Of a stretch of 64,000 nt of DNA, positions 34,316 through 43,435 are shown piece after piece (within the stretch, counting starts at the first letter, position 1; each line of letters starts with the position of its first letter). A model generated the notes under the pieces. It did not search any database, had not been told where the DNA came from, and saw nothing but the letters and a program-made list of their open reading frames with translations. A program made the position numbers and the translations under genes. The DNA is from an uncultured Bacilli bacterium (GTDB taxonomy: Bacteria; Bacillota_I; Bacilli_A; RF39; UBA660), in assembly GCA_947629375.1 (NCBI GenBank), contig CANRDN010000003.1:31452-95451 (forward strand), written 5' to 3'.

Positions 34316-34983
34316 TGTTTAAAATCAAAAACAAAGATAAAAAAATAAATATCGATAACGAAATATTAACACTTCAAAGTAATAATAAAAGTATATTAGA
34401 AAATTTAATTAAAGATTACGACTGTTCAATTATAGATAATAAAGATAATTACTTCGTATCAAAGACTGTATTAGAAGAAATTAATTCTTACACTAAGTAT
34501 CCGGAGTTAAGCGTCGTAGCAAAAGTAATGGAAGCACTTGAATTAAAATCGGATTTCTTTGATAGAGAAGTTAAAACATTATCTGTGACAGAAAAGAATT
34601 ACTTAAACATATTAAGAAATGTTGCAAAAATATCAGATATAATAGTTTTTAAAGACTTTTTGAAAGGATTAGATAATAAGGAAGCTAAAAAAATAATAAA
34701 AGTAGTTAATCGACTAAAAAAAGATTTTGTAATAATTATTTGTAGTACTGATGTTAATGTTTTGTATGAGCTTGGAGAGAAATCTTTAATAGCAAGTGAT
34801 TCGATGATTAAGTTTGACACGACAGATGAAATATATAGTGATGTCCCAACTTTAATAAAATACAAATTAGAAGTACCTACATTGTCATATATTACTTATA
34901 AAGCCAAAAAAGAAAAAAATGTAAAACTATTTTATAGTAAAGATGTAAGAGATATTATAAAGGATATATATAAGCATGTATAA
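34306..34983 (+). CDS. EcfA2-position ABC ATPase remnant without a P-loop
   Basis: 225 residues (EcfA2 is usually about 285). Position and weak resemblance make it the ecfA2 counterpart: LSVTE stands where LSGGQ should be, DIIVFKDFLKGLDNKEAKK where Walker B and the D-loop should be, and CSTDV where the H-loop His should be. The P-loop region reads QSNNKSILENL, with no GxGKS/T. It cannot be a normal ATPase. It overlaps the preceding gene by 10 bases and the next by 8, so all three are co-translated. Confidence 0.75.
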   Translation: MEIVFKIKNKDKKINIDNEILTLQSNNKSILENLIKDYDCSIIDNKDNYFVSKTVLEEINSYTKYPELSVVAKVMEALELKSDFFDREVKTLSVTEKNYLNILRNVAKISDIIVFKDFLKGLDNKEAKKIIKVVNRLKKDFVIIICSTDVNVLYELGEKSLIASDSMIKFDTTDEIYSDVPTLIKYKLEVPTLSYITYKAKKEKNVKLFYSKDVRDIIKDIYKHV

Positions 34984-35548
34984 GATGAATTTATTTTTAA
35001 AAATTTTAATTACTTTATTGTTAACTATAGTTATTATACTAAGTAATAACTATTATGTTTTTTGGCTTTTACTCTTAATTAATATTGGATTATCAATCTA
35101 TAAGGAAGATAAGATTACGGTGACAATTAATCTAGCAAACTTAGTTGTACTTTTCTTATCAAATTACATAAAAACATTCTTATTAGTATTCAAACTTTTA
35201 TTTATAATTAATTTAGTTGTAAGTTTCTTACATTTTATATCCGAAGATGAAAAAAAATATATAAAAAGTAATTATAAAGGAAGAAGAAAAAACAGCTTGA
35301 GAATTGCTTTATATGAAAAAGTGTTTCCCAAAGTTTTAGAAAAAAATAAAAAGAAAGCTAAAGATATCTATGGTGATAATATAGATGTCGATGATAAGAT
35401 AGAGCAAGATTTAGAAAGATTATATTTACAATCAAGAATAAGATTTTATGGATTTAATAATACCTATACACTTAAATGGACTTATATAGATACTCTAATT
35501 TTGTTTTTCTCTTTGGTCATATTTATACTTTTAATGATTGTGAGGTAG
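34976..35548 (+). CDS. EcfT-position membrane protein, shortened
   Basis: 190 residues (EcfT is usually about 260). N-terminal hydrophobic helices (about 7-45, 50-88), a basic cytoplasmic section with coupling-helix character (KSNYKGRRKNSLRIAL and LYLQSRIRFYGF), and a last helix (about 168-188). Gene order identifies it as the EcfT counterpart. It has fewer helices than normal and only faint versions of the two Ala-Arg-Gly coupling motifs. With the two degenerate ATPases it forms a reduced complex whose function is unknown. Confidence 0.65.
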   Translation: MYKMNLFLKILITLLLTIVIILSNNYYVFWLLLLINIGLSIYKEDKITVTINLANLVVLFLSNYIKTFLLVFKLLFIINLVVSFLHFISEDEKKYIKSNYKGRRKNSLRIALYEKVFPKVLEKNKKKAKDIYGDNIDVDDKIEQDLERLYLQSRIRFYGFNNTYTLKWTYIDTLILFFSLVIFILLMIVR

Positions 35549-35551
35549 CGT

Positions 35552-36283
35552 ATGAGATATTTAATACATTTTTCTTATGATGGAACTAATTTTTGTGGAT
35601 ATCAAAAACAACCAGGGCATCGATCTGTTGAAGAAGAACTTGAAAAAGCTTTGTATAGTATAAACAACTATAAGGAAACAAAGGTTGTTGGGGCAGGCAG
35701 AACGGATAGAGGTGTTCACGCAAATCACCAGTGTGCTCACTTTGATCTAGATGTTGATATAACATTATATAAACTTAAATGTGCATTAAATAGTTTATTA
35801 CCACCTGATATTCATATTTTTAGAACAGAAACAGTGGATAAAGATTTTAATGCAAGATATATGGTTAAAGAAAAAACTTACAAATATATAATTAACTGTG
35901 GAGAATATAATCCAATAGAAAGAAACTATGTTTACCAATATTGTAAAAAGTTGGATGTTGAAAAGATGAGAAAAGAAATAAAATCTTTCGTTGGGGTGCA
36001 TAACTTTAAACCTTTTGTATCCCCAGAATCGATTAAAGAAAATTATGAAAGAGAAATATTTGAGGCAAGAATAGACGAAGTTGGTGATAAAGTAATATTT
36101 ACTTTTGTAGGTACTGGATTTATGAAATATCAAGTAAGGAATATGGTAGGTACTTTATTTAAAGTTGGTAAAGGAAAGTTAGACACAGGTATTGTTGAAA
36201 AAATATTTGAGAATGATAATTATGTTAAAGATGTAAGTACAATAAGAAGAGAAGGACTATATTTGGATGATATAAAATACTAG
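35552..36283 (+). CDS. truA: tRNA pseudouridine(38-40) synthase
   Basis: 243 residues. The catalytic Asp52 lies in GAGRTDRGVHA; the start MRYLIHFSYDGTNFCGYQ and GTGFMKYQVRNMVGTL are family marks. It modifies U38-U40 of the tRNA anticodon arm as a dimer. It starts 3 bases after the EcfT-like gene, the standard Bacillota order. Confidence 0.97.
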   Translation: MRYLIHFSYDGTNFCGYQKQPGHRSVEEELEKALYSINNYKETKVVGAGRTDRGVHANHQCAHFDLDVDITLYKLKCALNSLLPPDIHIFRTETVDKDFNARYMVKEKTYKYIINCGEYNPIERNYVYQYCKKLDVEKMRKEIKSFVGVHNFKPFVSPESIKENYEREIFEARIDEVGDKVIFTFVGTGFMKYQVRNMVGTLFKVGKGKLDTGIVEKIFENDNYVKDVSTIRREGLYLDDIKY

Positions 36284-36331
36284 AAACAATTGTTTTTTAC
36301 GCTATTTATACTTATTTTATACTTATTTTAA

Positions 36332-36360
36332 TTGACTTTTTGGACCTTTACTATTATAAT
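36332..36360 (+). promoter_or_regulatory. Promoter of rplM-rpsI
   Basis: TTGACT (36332-36337), 17 bases, TATAAT (36355-36360), nearly consensus. Confidence 0.9.
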
Positions 36361-36375
36361 TTATATCGGTACATT

Positions 36376-36427
36376 TAAATCCCCACATAAGTTTGGCCGT
36401 GGGAAAGCTAAACTTAAGTAAAAGGAG
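36376..36427 (+). promoter_or_regulatory. L13-type ribosomal protein leader
   Basis: CCCAC pairs with GTGGG (about 36381-36403), and AAGTTTGGC pairs with GCTAAACTT (about 36389-36416, one G-U). The two stems interleave, so they form a pseudoknot or compete. A structured L13 leader before rplM is known in low-GC Gram-positives (Rfam L13_leader), where L13 is thought to feed back on it. The match here is by position and stem layout. Confidence 0.7.
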
Positions 36428-36434
36428 AAAATTT

Positions 36435-36866
36435 ATGGAAAGTTATATGCAAAAAAAAGAAACAGTTGAGCGTAAATGGTATGTTATTGATGCACAAGAT
36501 GCAACACTTGGTCGTGTAGCAGCTAAAGCTGCACATATGCTTCGTGGAAAACATAAACCAACTTATACTCCACATATCGATTGTGGTGATTACATTATTA
36601 TTATCAATGCTGATAAAGCACAATTAACTGGTAATAAGTTAGAAGATAAAAAATATTATAATCACTCAATGTATACTGGTGGTTTAAGAGTAAGAACTGC
36701 AAAAGTTATGAAAGAACAATATCCAGTAGAAATGGTTGAAAGAGCAGTTGTAGGAATGCTTCCTCATACAAGACTTGGAAGACAAATGGCTAAAAAGTTG
36801 TTTGTATATGCAGGTAGTGAACATCCACATACAGCACAAAAACCTGAAAAAGTGGAAATGAAATAG
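36435..36866 (+). CDS. rplM: 50S ribosomal protein L13
   Basis: 143 residues from ATG 36435, which is 7 bases after AAAGGAG. An upstream in-frame ATG at 36393 lies inside the regulatory leader and is rejected. [28 protein letters not shown] and [11 protein letters not shown] are diagnostic. Confidence 0.98.
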   Translation: MESYMQKKETVERKWYVIDAQDATLGRVAAKAAHMLRGKHKPTYTPHIDCGDYIIIINADKAQLTGNKLEDKKYYNHSMYTGGLRVRTAKVMKEQYPVEMVERAVVGMLPHTRLGRQMAKKLFVYAGSEHPHTAQKPEKVEMK

Positions 36867-36877
36867 GGAGGTAAGTT

Positions 36878-37306
36878 ATGGTTAAGAAACAAACACAAAG
36901 TGTTTATTATGGAACTGGAAAAAGAAAAGCTAGTATCGCTAAAGTTAGATTAACTTCTGGATCTGGTAAAATAACAGTTAATGGAAGAGATGTACACGAA
37001 TATTTACCTTATGAAACTTTAATAATGAATTTAACTCAACCACTTGAATTAACTAATACAAAAGATATGTTTGATATCGATGTAGAAGTTAGAGGTGGAG
37101 GTTTCTCTGGACAAACTGGAGCAATTCGTTTAGGAATTACTAAAGCATTATTAGAATATGATGCAACTACTCCTGCTGATAGTGAGAATAGTTATAGAAA
37201 AGTTCTAAAAGCTGCTGGATTTGTTACAAGAGATTCAAGAATTAAAGAACGTAAGAAACCAGGTTTAAAGAAAGCAAGACGCGCACCACAATTCTCAAAG
37301 AGATAG
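36878..37306 (+). CDS. rpsI: 30S ribosomal protein S9
   Basis: 142 residues, with the C-terminal [23 protein letters not shown] whose last Arg reaches P-site tRNA. Follows rplM by 11 bases and ends at a strong terminator. Confidence 0.98.
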   Translation: MVKKQTQSVYYGTGKRKASIAKVRLTSGSGKITVNGRDVHEYLPYETLIMNLTQPLELTNTKDMFDIDVEVRGGGFSGQTGAIRLGITKALLEYDATTPADSENSYRKVLKAAGFVTRDSRIKERKKPGLKKARRAPQFSKR

Positions 37307-37322
37307 TATATTCAAATGTTTC

Positions 37323-37348
37323 AAAAGTCCGATTATTCGGACTTTTTT
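37323..37348 (+). terminator. Terminator of rplM-rpsI
   Basis: AAAAGTCCGA (37323-37332) / TCGGACTTTT (37337-37346), TTAT loop, followed by T. Confidence 0.9.
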
Positions 37349-37428
37349 GCTTGAAAAAATTTTAAAAAAATTAAGGAATTTTTGTGTCGATGTATAAAGA
37401 TATTATTGTAGCAATAAAGGAGGGTTTT

Positions 37429-38880
37429 ATGAAAAAGATTTTGCTAATAATATTTTTATTTTTTTGTTGTACTAATGTCTATGCGCAACAGAAAAAGTTT
37501 GTTGCAACTGAAGTAATTCCAAATATTTATTATATGAAATATGATGGAACAAACAAATATTACCGAGATGCTTACATTATAAAAGAAGCAGGTACAAATA
37601 ATATCTCTTATTGTGTCGAACCAGCTACTATGTTAGTTAACAACACGACATATACAAGTGATGCTGGATTTAGCCAAAAGTACAAAATAACGGAAGCTAA
37701 TTGGAACAAGGCCAAGTTAATCGCTTACTATGGTTATGGATATAAGAATCATACAGATAAGAAATGGATTTCTATTACGCAGTTAACTATATGGAGAACA
37801 TTGTTTCCTAGTTATACTTTTGAATGGATTGATAGTAAGACATCACAGAAAATAATTTATCCTTACAACAATGAAATTAAAGAGTTAAATACACTTGTAA
37901 ATAATCACAATGTATTACCAAGTCTAGATAGTAATTATAATTTAGGTATCAATGAACATAAGGTACTTAATGATACCAAAAAGGTTCTAAGTAACTACAA
38001 AATAATAAGTAGTGACTTTGATGCCAAAATATCTAGTAATTCTTTAATAGTTGATACACAAGACGAGGAAAAAGAAGGAAAAATAGTGCTTGAAAGAGCA
38101 AGTAATATTTATAATAACACAGCACTTTTCTATTACAGCAGTGAAAGTCAAAATGTCATCGAAAGAGGAAATATAACGCCAATTAAATTTACTATTAACA
38201 TCAAAGTTAACAAGGGTAAAATTACTGTGAAAAAAGTTGATGAGGAAACCCAAGAAGAAATACCACAGGGAGAAGCATCTTTAGATGGTGCTGTGTTTGA
38301 ACTTTTTGATGAGAATATGCAAAGTATTAAAGAAGTTACAGTTAAAGATAATACTATAGAGTTTGATAATTTAGAGTTTGGTAAATACTATTTAAAAGAA
38401 AAAATTGCAGGGAATGGTTATCATTTAAACGATAAATTATACGAAGTAGAAATAAATGAAAACAATATAGAAAACGAAATAGTAATTGGTAACAATGTTA
38501 TTAAATCTAAAGTAGTGATTCAAAAATACTATGGATCAAAAAGTGAAATTAAGAATAATATTGCAAAGTATGAAAAGAACATAGAATTTGAAATTTATAA
38601 TTCTAAAAATGATCTGGTATATTCCGGTAAAACAAATGATAAGGGAATTATAGAGCTAGAACTGCCTTATGGTAAATATATGGTAAAACAGAAAAATTCT
38701 ACTCTTGGATATCATTTTGTCGATGATTTTAGTTTTACTATAAATGAAGATAGTAATGACCCAATCTATATTCCTCTTTACGATATAAAAATCGATGTTC
38801 CAAATGCTGGTATAAGTTTCTTTAAAACTATTGTTGATTATATGAGGTGTGTATGGCAAAGTTATTTATTTTTCTATTAA
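37429..38880 (+). CDS. Thioester-domain adhesin with SpaA/Cna-B-like stalk
   Basis: 483 residues from ATG 37429 (AAAGGAGGG site; ATG 37384 would destroy the signal peptide). Signal peptide about 1-19 (…NVYA). A TQXA-type thioester domain has Cys62 (SYCVEPA) and Gln118 (SITQLTIW), the pair expected to form the internal Cys-Gln thioester that attaches covalently to host surfaces. Two prealbumin-like SpaA/Cna-B domains follow (about 263-355 and 360-455), each ending in GKYYLKE or GKYMVKQ. The end reads VPNAG, in place of LPXTG, then a short hydrophobic and aromatic tail. The sortase gene overlaps its last codons, so it is the likely substrate. Confidence 0.85.
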   Translation: MKKILLIIFLFFCCTNVYAQQKKFVATEVIPNIYYMKYDGTNKYYRDAYIIKEAGTNNISYCVEPATMLVNNTTYTSDAGFSQKYKITEANWNKAKLIAYYGYGYKNHTDKKWISITQLTIWRTLFPSYTFEWIDSKTSQKIIYPYNNEIKELNTLVNNHNVLPSLDSNYNLGINEHKVLNDTKKVLSNYKIISSDFDAKISSNSLIVDTQDEEKEGKIVLERASNIYNNTALFYYSSESQNVIERGNITPIKFTINIKVNKGKITVKKVDEETQEEIPQGEASLDGAVFELFDENMQSIKEVTVKDNTIEFDNLEFGKYYLKEKIAGNGYHLNDKLYEVEINENNIENEIVIGNNVIKSKVVIQKYYGSKSEIKNNIAKYEKNIEFEIYNSKNDLVYSGKTNDKGIIELELPYGKYMVKQKNSTLGYHFVDDFSFTINEDSNDPIYIPLYDIKIDVPNAGISFFKTIVDYMRCVWQSYLFFY

Positions 38881-39356
38881 TATCGTGTCTTTCTTCTTAC
38901 TCAATATACAATTTGCCTATTGTACCTGCAGTTAAACAAGAACAGGTAGTAGTGAAGAAAGAAAAGCCTATGATGCATATTACAATACCAGCAATAAATA
39001 TATCTAAGGATATATATGAAAAAAATAGTAAAGAAAATAATATTGATAAAAATGTAATAATAATGAACGAATCTGATTATCCAGATGAAAAAGGTGGAAT
39101 AGTAATACTTGGAGCTCATTCAGGTCCTGCTGATATTTCATACTTTAATGATTTATATAAATTAAAAAAAGAGGATACAATTAAACTTAGTTATAAAAAT
39201 AAAACATACACATATAAAGTGGTCAATTATTATTTGGATGATAAAAATGGAAGTATAGCAATTAATAATGTGAACTCAAAAAGCAGGTTGTTTCTATATA
39301 CTTGTCATCCTAAAAACAAATCAAATTATTTAGTTGTCGTATGTGATCAAATGTAG
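38853..39356 (+). CDS. Sortase (class C/D-like), partner of the thioester adhesin
   Basis: 167 residues from ATG 38853 (GTG 38847 is also possible). N-terminal membrane helix (about 2-22), then the sortase beta barrel with His89 (ILGAHSG) and Cys151 (LYTCHP). Sortases cleave a five-residue sorting signal between Thr/Ala and Gly and attach the protein to the wall or a pilin partner. The usual third residue, Arg in the last strand (TxxTC…R-L/Y-V-V), is not present: the strand reads KSNYLVVVC. Overlaps the adhesin gene by 28 bases, so the two are co-translated. Confidence 0.8.
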   Translation: MAKLFIFLLISCLSSYSIYNLPIVPAVKQEQVVVKKEKPMMHITIPAINISKDIYEKNSKENNIDKNVIIMNESDYPDEKGGIVILGAHSGPADISYFNDLYKLKKEDTIKLSYKNKTYTYKVVNYYLDDKNGSIAINNVNSKSRLFLYTCHPKNKSNYLVVVCDQM

Positions 39357-39416
39357 TTTTCTTAAACATAGTAAATTAAAGTGTTTAAAATATAACAACT
39401 GTTAAAAGATTGATGA

Positions 39417-39445
39417 TTGAATATTCAAAATAGTAATAATACAAT
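39417..39445 (+). promoter_or_regulatory. Promoter of the acyl-CoA ligase gene
   Basis: TTGAAT (39417-39422), 17 bases, TACAAT (39440-39445). Confidence 0.65.
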
Positions 39446-39483
39446 TGAAATATAAACAACAATTGTTTAAAAATGGAGGGAAT

Positions 39484-41205
39484 ATGAAATCATTAAAAAG
39501 CCTTTTTAACAGATTTTCAAATAAACATCCGTGGGATAAATTTTACAAAAAGAATGAAAGAACTATCGAAGTTCCTAATATGTCATTATATGAATATTTG
39601 TATGAATGTAATGTAAATAATATGGAATCTATTGCGATAAACTATTTTAATAAAAAAATAACGTATAAGGAATTATTTGATGAGATTGATACTTGCGCTA
39701 AAGCCTTTCGAAGTCAAGGAATAAGAGAAGGCGATGTCGTAACATTATGTATGGCTAACACGCCAGAAGCAGTAATATCATTTTACGCAATTAATAAAAT
39801 AGGTGCTGTTGCTAATATGATTCATCCACTATCTGCAGAGCAAGAAATTAAAAATTCACTAATTACTACAAAAAGCGTTATGTTGATTGCTATCAATCTA
39901 AGTTATGAAAAAATAAAAGAAATAGTAGATGAGACTAATGTCTATAAAACGATAATTGTTTCACCTGGAGACTCTATGCCACTACTTATGAAGTTTGGTT
40001 ACTATCTAACTCAAGGTAGAAAAGTAAAAACACCAAAAAGGAGTGAGAAGAATGTTTACTGGAATGATTTCTTTATAAAAGGTAAGAACTATTCTAATAA
40101 TGTGCTTATTAAGACTACTAAAGATCAACCGGCAGTTATTCTTCATAGTGGTGGTACAACAGGAGTACCTAAAAATATTGTTTTAACAAATGGTAATATA
40201 AATGCTGTATCTAAACAAGCTTTAATTATTTTACCAGAGATAACTAAAGAAGATAGAATGCTTTCAATTTTACCACTATTCCATTGCTTTGGTTTAGTTG
40301 TATGTGTTCACGCACCACTTTGTTTAAATGCCAGTATAGCTTTAATTCCTCAGTTTGATGCTAAAAGATTTGATAAATTAATTAATAAGTATCATCCGAC
40401 AGTTATACCTGGAGTTCCAACTTTATTTGAAGCTCTTATAGGTAATAAACGTATGGACAATGTAGATCTATCTTATGTAAAATATGTTATTTCTGGAGGG
40501 GACACTTTATCTCCAAGTAAAAATGAACAAGTTAATAAGTTCTTAAAACAACACGGATGTAGCAAAAATATAATACAAGGTTATGGAATGACCGAAACAT
40601 CTGGCCCAGTAACTTTTGGTGCTTTAGGTTCAGATGTACTTGGAAGTGTAGGAATACCTTTTCCAGGAAATGAAGTAAAAATAATAAGTTTGGAAACCCA
40701 TCAAGAAGTAGAATGTAATGTTTCTGGTGAAATCTATGTAAGTGGACCAACAGTAATGGTGGGTTATCTAGATAACGAAAAAGAGACAAATGAGATGTTA
40801 GAAAAAGATAAGAATGGAAAAATCTGGATACATACAGGAGACATCGGTCATATGGATGAAAATGGTGTATTGTTTTTTGAACAAAGACTTAAAAGAATGT
40901 TAATTGTTTCAGGTTATAATGTCTATCCATCTCACATTGAGGATATAATTATGGCTCATCCAGATGTATTAAATTGTGGAGTAGTAGGAATACCACATCC
41001 CTATAAAGTTCAAGTACCAAAAGCTTATATTGTACTTAAAAATGGAGTAAAATTAACTAATGCTGTAAAAGAGAGTATCAAAAAGCATTGTGAAAAAAAT
41101 TTAGCTAAGTATATGCTTCCTAAAGAATATGAATTTAGAGAATCTCTTCCTAAAACGATAATTGGAAAAGTAGATTACAGGAAACTAGAAGATGAAATAA
41201 AATAG
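39484..41205 (+). CDS. AMP-forming acyl-CoA/acyl-acid ligase
   Basis: 573 residues from ATG 39484 (TGGAGGG site). ANL-superfamily motifs in order: the P-loop-like HSGGTTGVPKNIVLTN (about 218-233), YGMTETSGP (about 370), HTGDIGHMDENG (about 453), and the C-terminal Lys in PKTIIGKVDYRKL. It adenylates a carboxylic acid and transfers it to CoA or another thiol. The lack of a neighbouring pathway leaves the substrate open; fatty acids are most likely by overall similarity. Single-gene unit. Confidence 0.85.
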   Translation: MKSLKSLFNRFSNKHPWDKFYKKNERTIEVPNMSLYEYLYECNVNNMESIAINYFNKKITYKELFDEIDTCAKAFRSQGIREGDVVTLCMANTPEAVISFYAINKIGAVANMIHPLSAEQEIKNSLITTKSVMLIAINLSYEKIKEIVDETNVYKTIIVSPGDSMPLLMKFGYYLTQGRKVKTPKRSEKNVYWNDFFIKGKNYSNNVLIKTTKDQPAVILHSGGTTGVPKNIVLTNGNINAVSKQALIILPEITKEDRMLSILPLFHCFGLVVCVHAPLCLNASIALIPQFDAKRFDKLINKYHPTVIPGVPTLFEALIGNKRMDNVDLSYVKYVISGGDTLSPSKNEQVNKFLKQHGCSKNIIQGYGMTETSGPVTFGALGSDVLGSVGIPFPGNEVKIISLETHQEVECNVSGEIYVSGPTVMVGYLDNEKETNEMLEKDKNGKIWIHTGDIGHMDENGVLFFEQRLKRMLIVSGYNVYPSHIEDIIMAHPDVLNCGVVGIPHPYKVQVPKAYIVLKNGVKLTNAVKESIKKHCEKNLAKYMLPKEYEFRESLPKTIIGKVDYRKLEDEIK

Positions 41206-41238
41206 TCTAAATTACTTATATTTTATGATTTGGTTTTA

Positions 41239-41267
41239 TTGTTAAAATATTAAAAAAGTGATACAAT
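41239..41267 (+). promoter_or_regulatory. Promoter of the CvpA-like gene
   Basis: TTGTTA (41239-41244), 17 bases, TACAAT (41262-41267). Confidence 0.6.
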
Positions 41268-41295
41268 TTTCTCATAAATTAATGGAGGAAATATT

Positions 41296-42690
41296 ATGAG
41301 AATGATAATTGCTTGTTTTAATGTTATCTTTGTTGCAAGTTTATTTGTATGTATTTACATTTATGGAAAGCGTCATACTTTAAAGAATGTTTGGAGTCTT
41401 TTAACAAATATAGTCACTTTTATAGAGACATTTCTTTTAACAAAACTTTTCAGTTCTCTAATTGGATCAAGTATCAGTGGACCTTTAGAGAATGTAGTAA
41501 ATAAATCGTTAAAAGTAGAGGAAGAATGGGCTACAAGTAATTCAATAAATGATTTTATAAGTTTTACTTCGACGATTGTTATCAATGTTTTAATGTTCTT
41601 ATTAATTTTCCTTATTTTATACTTAATTGATCAGTTACTTAAGAAGTTTATCTTTAAAAAAGTTCATAAAGTTAAATATTCTCATTATGTTCCTAAAAAT
41701 AAAGATAATAAAGTTGTTAGTGTCTTGTGTGGAGTAGTTACTTTTGTAGTTGTATCATTTGCACTTTTATATCCATTTGGAGCTTTAGTTAACAGTGGTA
41801 ATGTATCTGCTGATAAAGTTGAATACAAATTTAATAAAGATGAAAGAGCACTATTCAATAACAGGATTTTAAAACTATATTCATATATGGGAAGTAAGCA
41901 ATTCTTCAATAATGTAACATACTTTAAAGCAACCAATGAAGAAGTAAAAAACAGTGATGAAGTTGAGGGATTACTTGTAATAAATTATGCTCTTACTAAT
42001 ATTTCTAATGAAGAAGATGTAACAAAAAATGTCAATGAAATAAAAGAATCTTTAACAGATACTTATCTAATACCAACACTAATTAGTGAATTGTGTTCAA
42101 ATGCTGCTACAAGATTTAAAAATAATGAACCATTCTTAGGGATGACATTAAAAATACCAAATGATGCAAGTAAAGAGTTCTATATTGATTTACTTGAAAT
42201 AGTAAGTAAATGGGATAAAGAATCACTAATTGAGAATATAAATACTATATTTGATTTATACGATATTTTATACAATAACAATATTCTTCAAGCTGAAAAG
42301 ACTGACGATTTAATTAATGCTATTTCAAAAGATGAATTTAACGAAGATTTATTCTTATGCTTATTCACTAATAAAGATTTAAAAATACTTTTACCTAAAT
42401 TTATGAATTATGGAATTTCTTCATTATTCGACAGCTTAAATATTAAAACGACAAACAAGGAATTTATAGATATTGAAGATTTTAATAATTTAACTGAAGA
42501 CGATATCAAAAATGAAGCAAGAATATTCTCTTTAATTGTTAGACAATTCATTGAAATAGATAGTTACAATGGAAAAGAAATACCTAAAGACAAATTTACA
42601 GAGATACTTAATAATTTAGCTGAGATAAGAGATAGTAAGATATTAAGTAATGTAATATATAATACTTTGTTTGAATTTTTACAGAGTTAG
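41296..42690 (+). CDS. Multi-pass membrane protein, CvpA-like N-terminal half
   Basis: 464 residues. Four predicted helices (about 2-22, 32-58, 85-112, 143-165) with a short loop, then a hydrophilic domain of about 290 residues rich in Asn, Asp, Glu and helices. The helix layout of the first 165 residues resembles CvpA-family proteins; the big C-terminal domain is not in CvpA. Function unknown. Confidence 0.5.
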   Translation: MRMIIACFNVIFVASLFVCIYIYGKRHTLKNVWSLLTNIVTFIETFLLTKLFSSLIGSSISGPLENVVNKSLKVEEEWATSNSINDFISFTSTIVINVLMFLLIFLILYLIDQLLKKFIFKKVHKVKYSHYVPKNKDNKVVSVLCGVVTFVVVSFALLYPFGALVNSGNVSADKVEYKFNKDERALFNNRILKLYSYMGSKQFFNNVTYFKATNEEVKNSDEVEGLLVINYALTNISNEEDVTKNVNEIKESLTDTYLIPTLISELCSNAATRFKNNEPFLGMTLKIPNDASKEFYIDLLEIVSKWDKESLIENINTIFDLYDILYNNNILQAEKTDDLINAISKDEFNEDLFLCLFTNKDLKILLPKFMNYGISSLFDSLNIKTTNKEFIDIEDFNNLTEDDIKNEARIFSLIVRQFIEIDSYNGKEIPKDKFTEILNNLAEIRDSKILSNVIYNTLFEFLQS

Positions 42691-42695
42691 AATGT

Positions 42696-42720
42696 AAGGC
42701 CAACAAAAGTTGGTCTTTAT
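42696..42720 (+). terminator. Intrinsic terminator
   Basis: AAGGCCAAC (42696-42704), AAAA loop, GTTGGTCTT (42709-42717), one G-U, followed by a T-rich run. Confidence 0.8.
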
Positions 42721-42777
42721 TTTATTTTACAATTCTCTTATTTTTGTTATAATTATATTTAGACTAGGAGAGATAAT

Positions 42778-43308
42778 ATGGAGAATAAGAAAAAAGAAAT
42801 TGTTAAAATGTTACTTAATCAAAGTTTAGAAGAAAAAGATGAAGAAGAAATCATTGACCTATTAATTAACAATCCAATTACTGTCGATGTCGATAAAGAA
42901 AACGACGCTAAAATGACTTTTGGAGATAAAGTTGCCGATAAATTATCTGAGGTAGCAGGGAGCTGGTCTTTCATAATTGGATTTACTTTATTTTTAATTT
43001 TTTGGATTGTATTAAATGGAGTTATTCTTGCAAATGATGCTATTGATCCATTTCCATTTATTTTATTAAATCTGTTACTATCTTGCCTTGCTGCACTACA
43101 AGCACCAATCATTATGATGAGTCAGAATAGAGAGGCTAAAAAAGATACGATTAGAAACAAAAATGACTATCATACAGATTTAAAAAGTGAATTGATACTT
43201 GAACAACTTTATGATAGACTTGAGAAAGTAATTTCTAATCAAAATAAAATATTAAATTATTTAAAGAATTTAGATAATCAAGAACAAACTGATACAAAAG
43301 AACAATAA
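42778..43308 (+). CDS. DUF1003 membrane protein
   Basis: 176 residues. The DUF1003 core DKLSEVAGSWSFIIGFTLFLIFWIVLN…DPFPFILLNLLLSCLAALQAPIIMMSQNR has two helices (about 61-82 and 95-118), with a conserved Arg after helix 2. The C-terminal tail is a coiled coil. DUF1003 proteins are widespread and of unknown role. Own promoter region and terminators on both sides. Confidence 0.88.
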   Translation: MENKKKEIVKMLLNQSLEEKDEEEIIDLLINNPITVDVDKENDAKMTFGDKVADKLSEVAGSWSFIIGFTLFLIFWIVLNGVILANDAIDPFPFILLNLLLSCLAALQAPIIMMSQNREAKKDTIRNKNDYHTDLKSELILEQLYDRLEKVISNQNKILNYLKNLDNQEQTDTKEQ

Positions 43309-43315
43309 ATTAAGG

Positions 43316-43343
43316 TGTGACAATTTGTCACATTTTGTTTTTT
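43316..43343 (+). terminator. Intrinsic terminator
   Basis: TGTGAC (43316-43321), AATTT loop, GTCACA (43327-43332), followed by TTTTGTTTTTT. Confidence 0.8.
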
Positions 43344-43435
43344 AATGCTTATTTTTGCTGTATTTATAATATAATTACTACTAAGTAATAAAAAAGCAAG
43401 TTTATGTGTTATAATATTAATAGGAGATGGTTACT

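Noticed and set aside
36393..36434. Longer L13 start at 36393
   Set aside because: That ATG lies inside the structured leader, and the AAAGGAG site points to ATG 36435.
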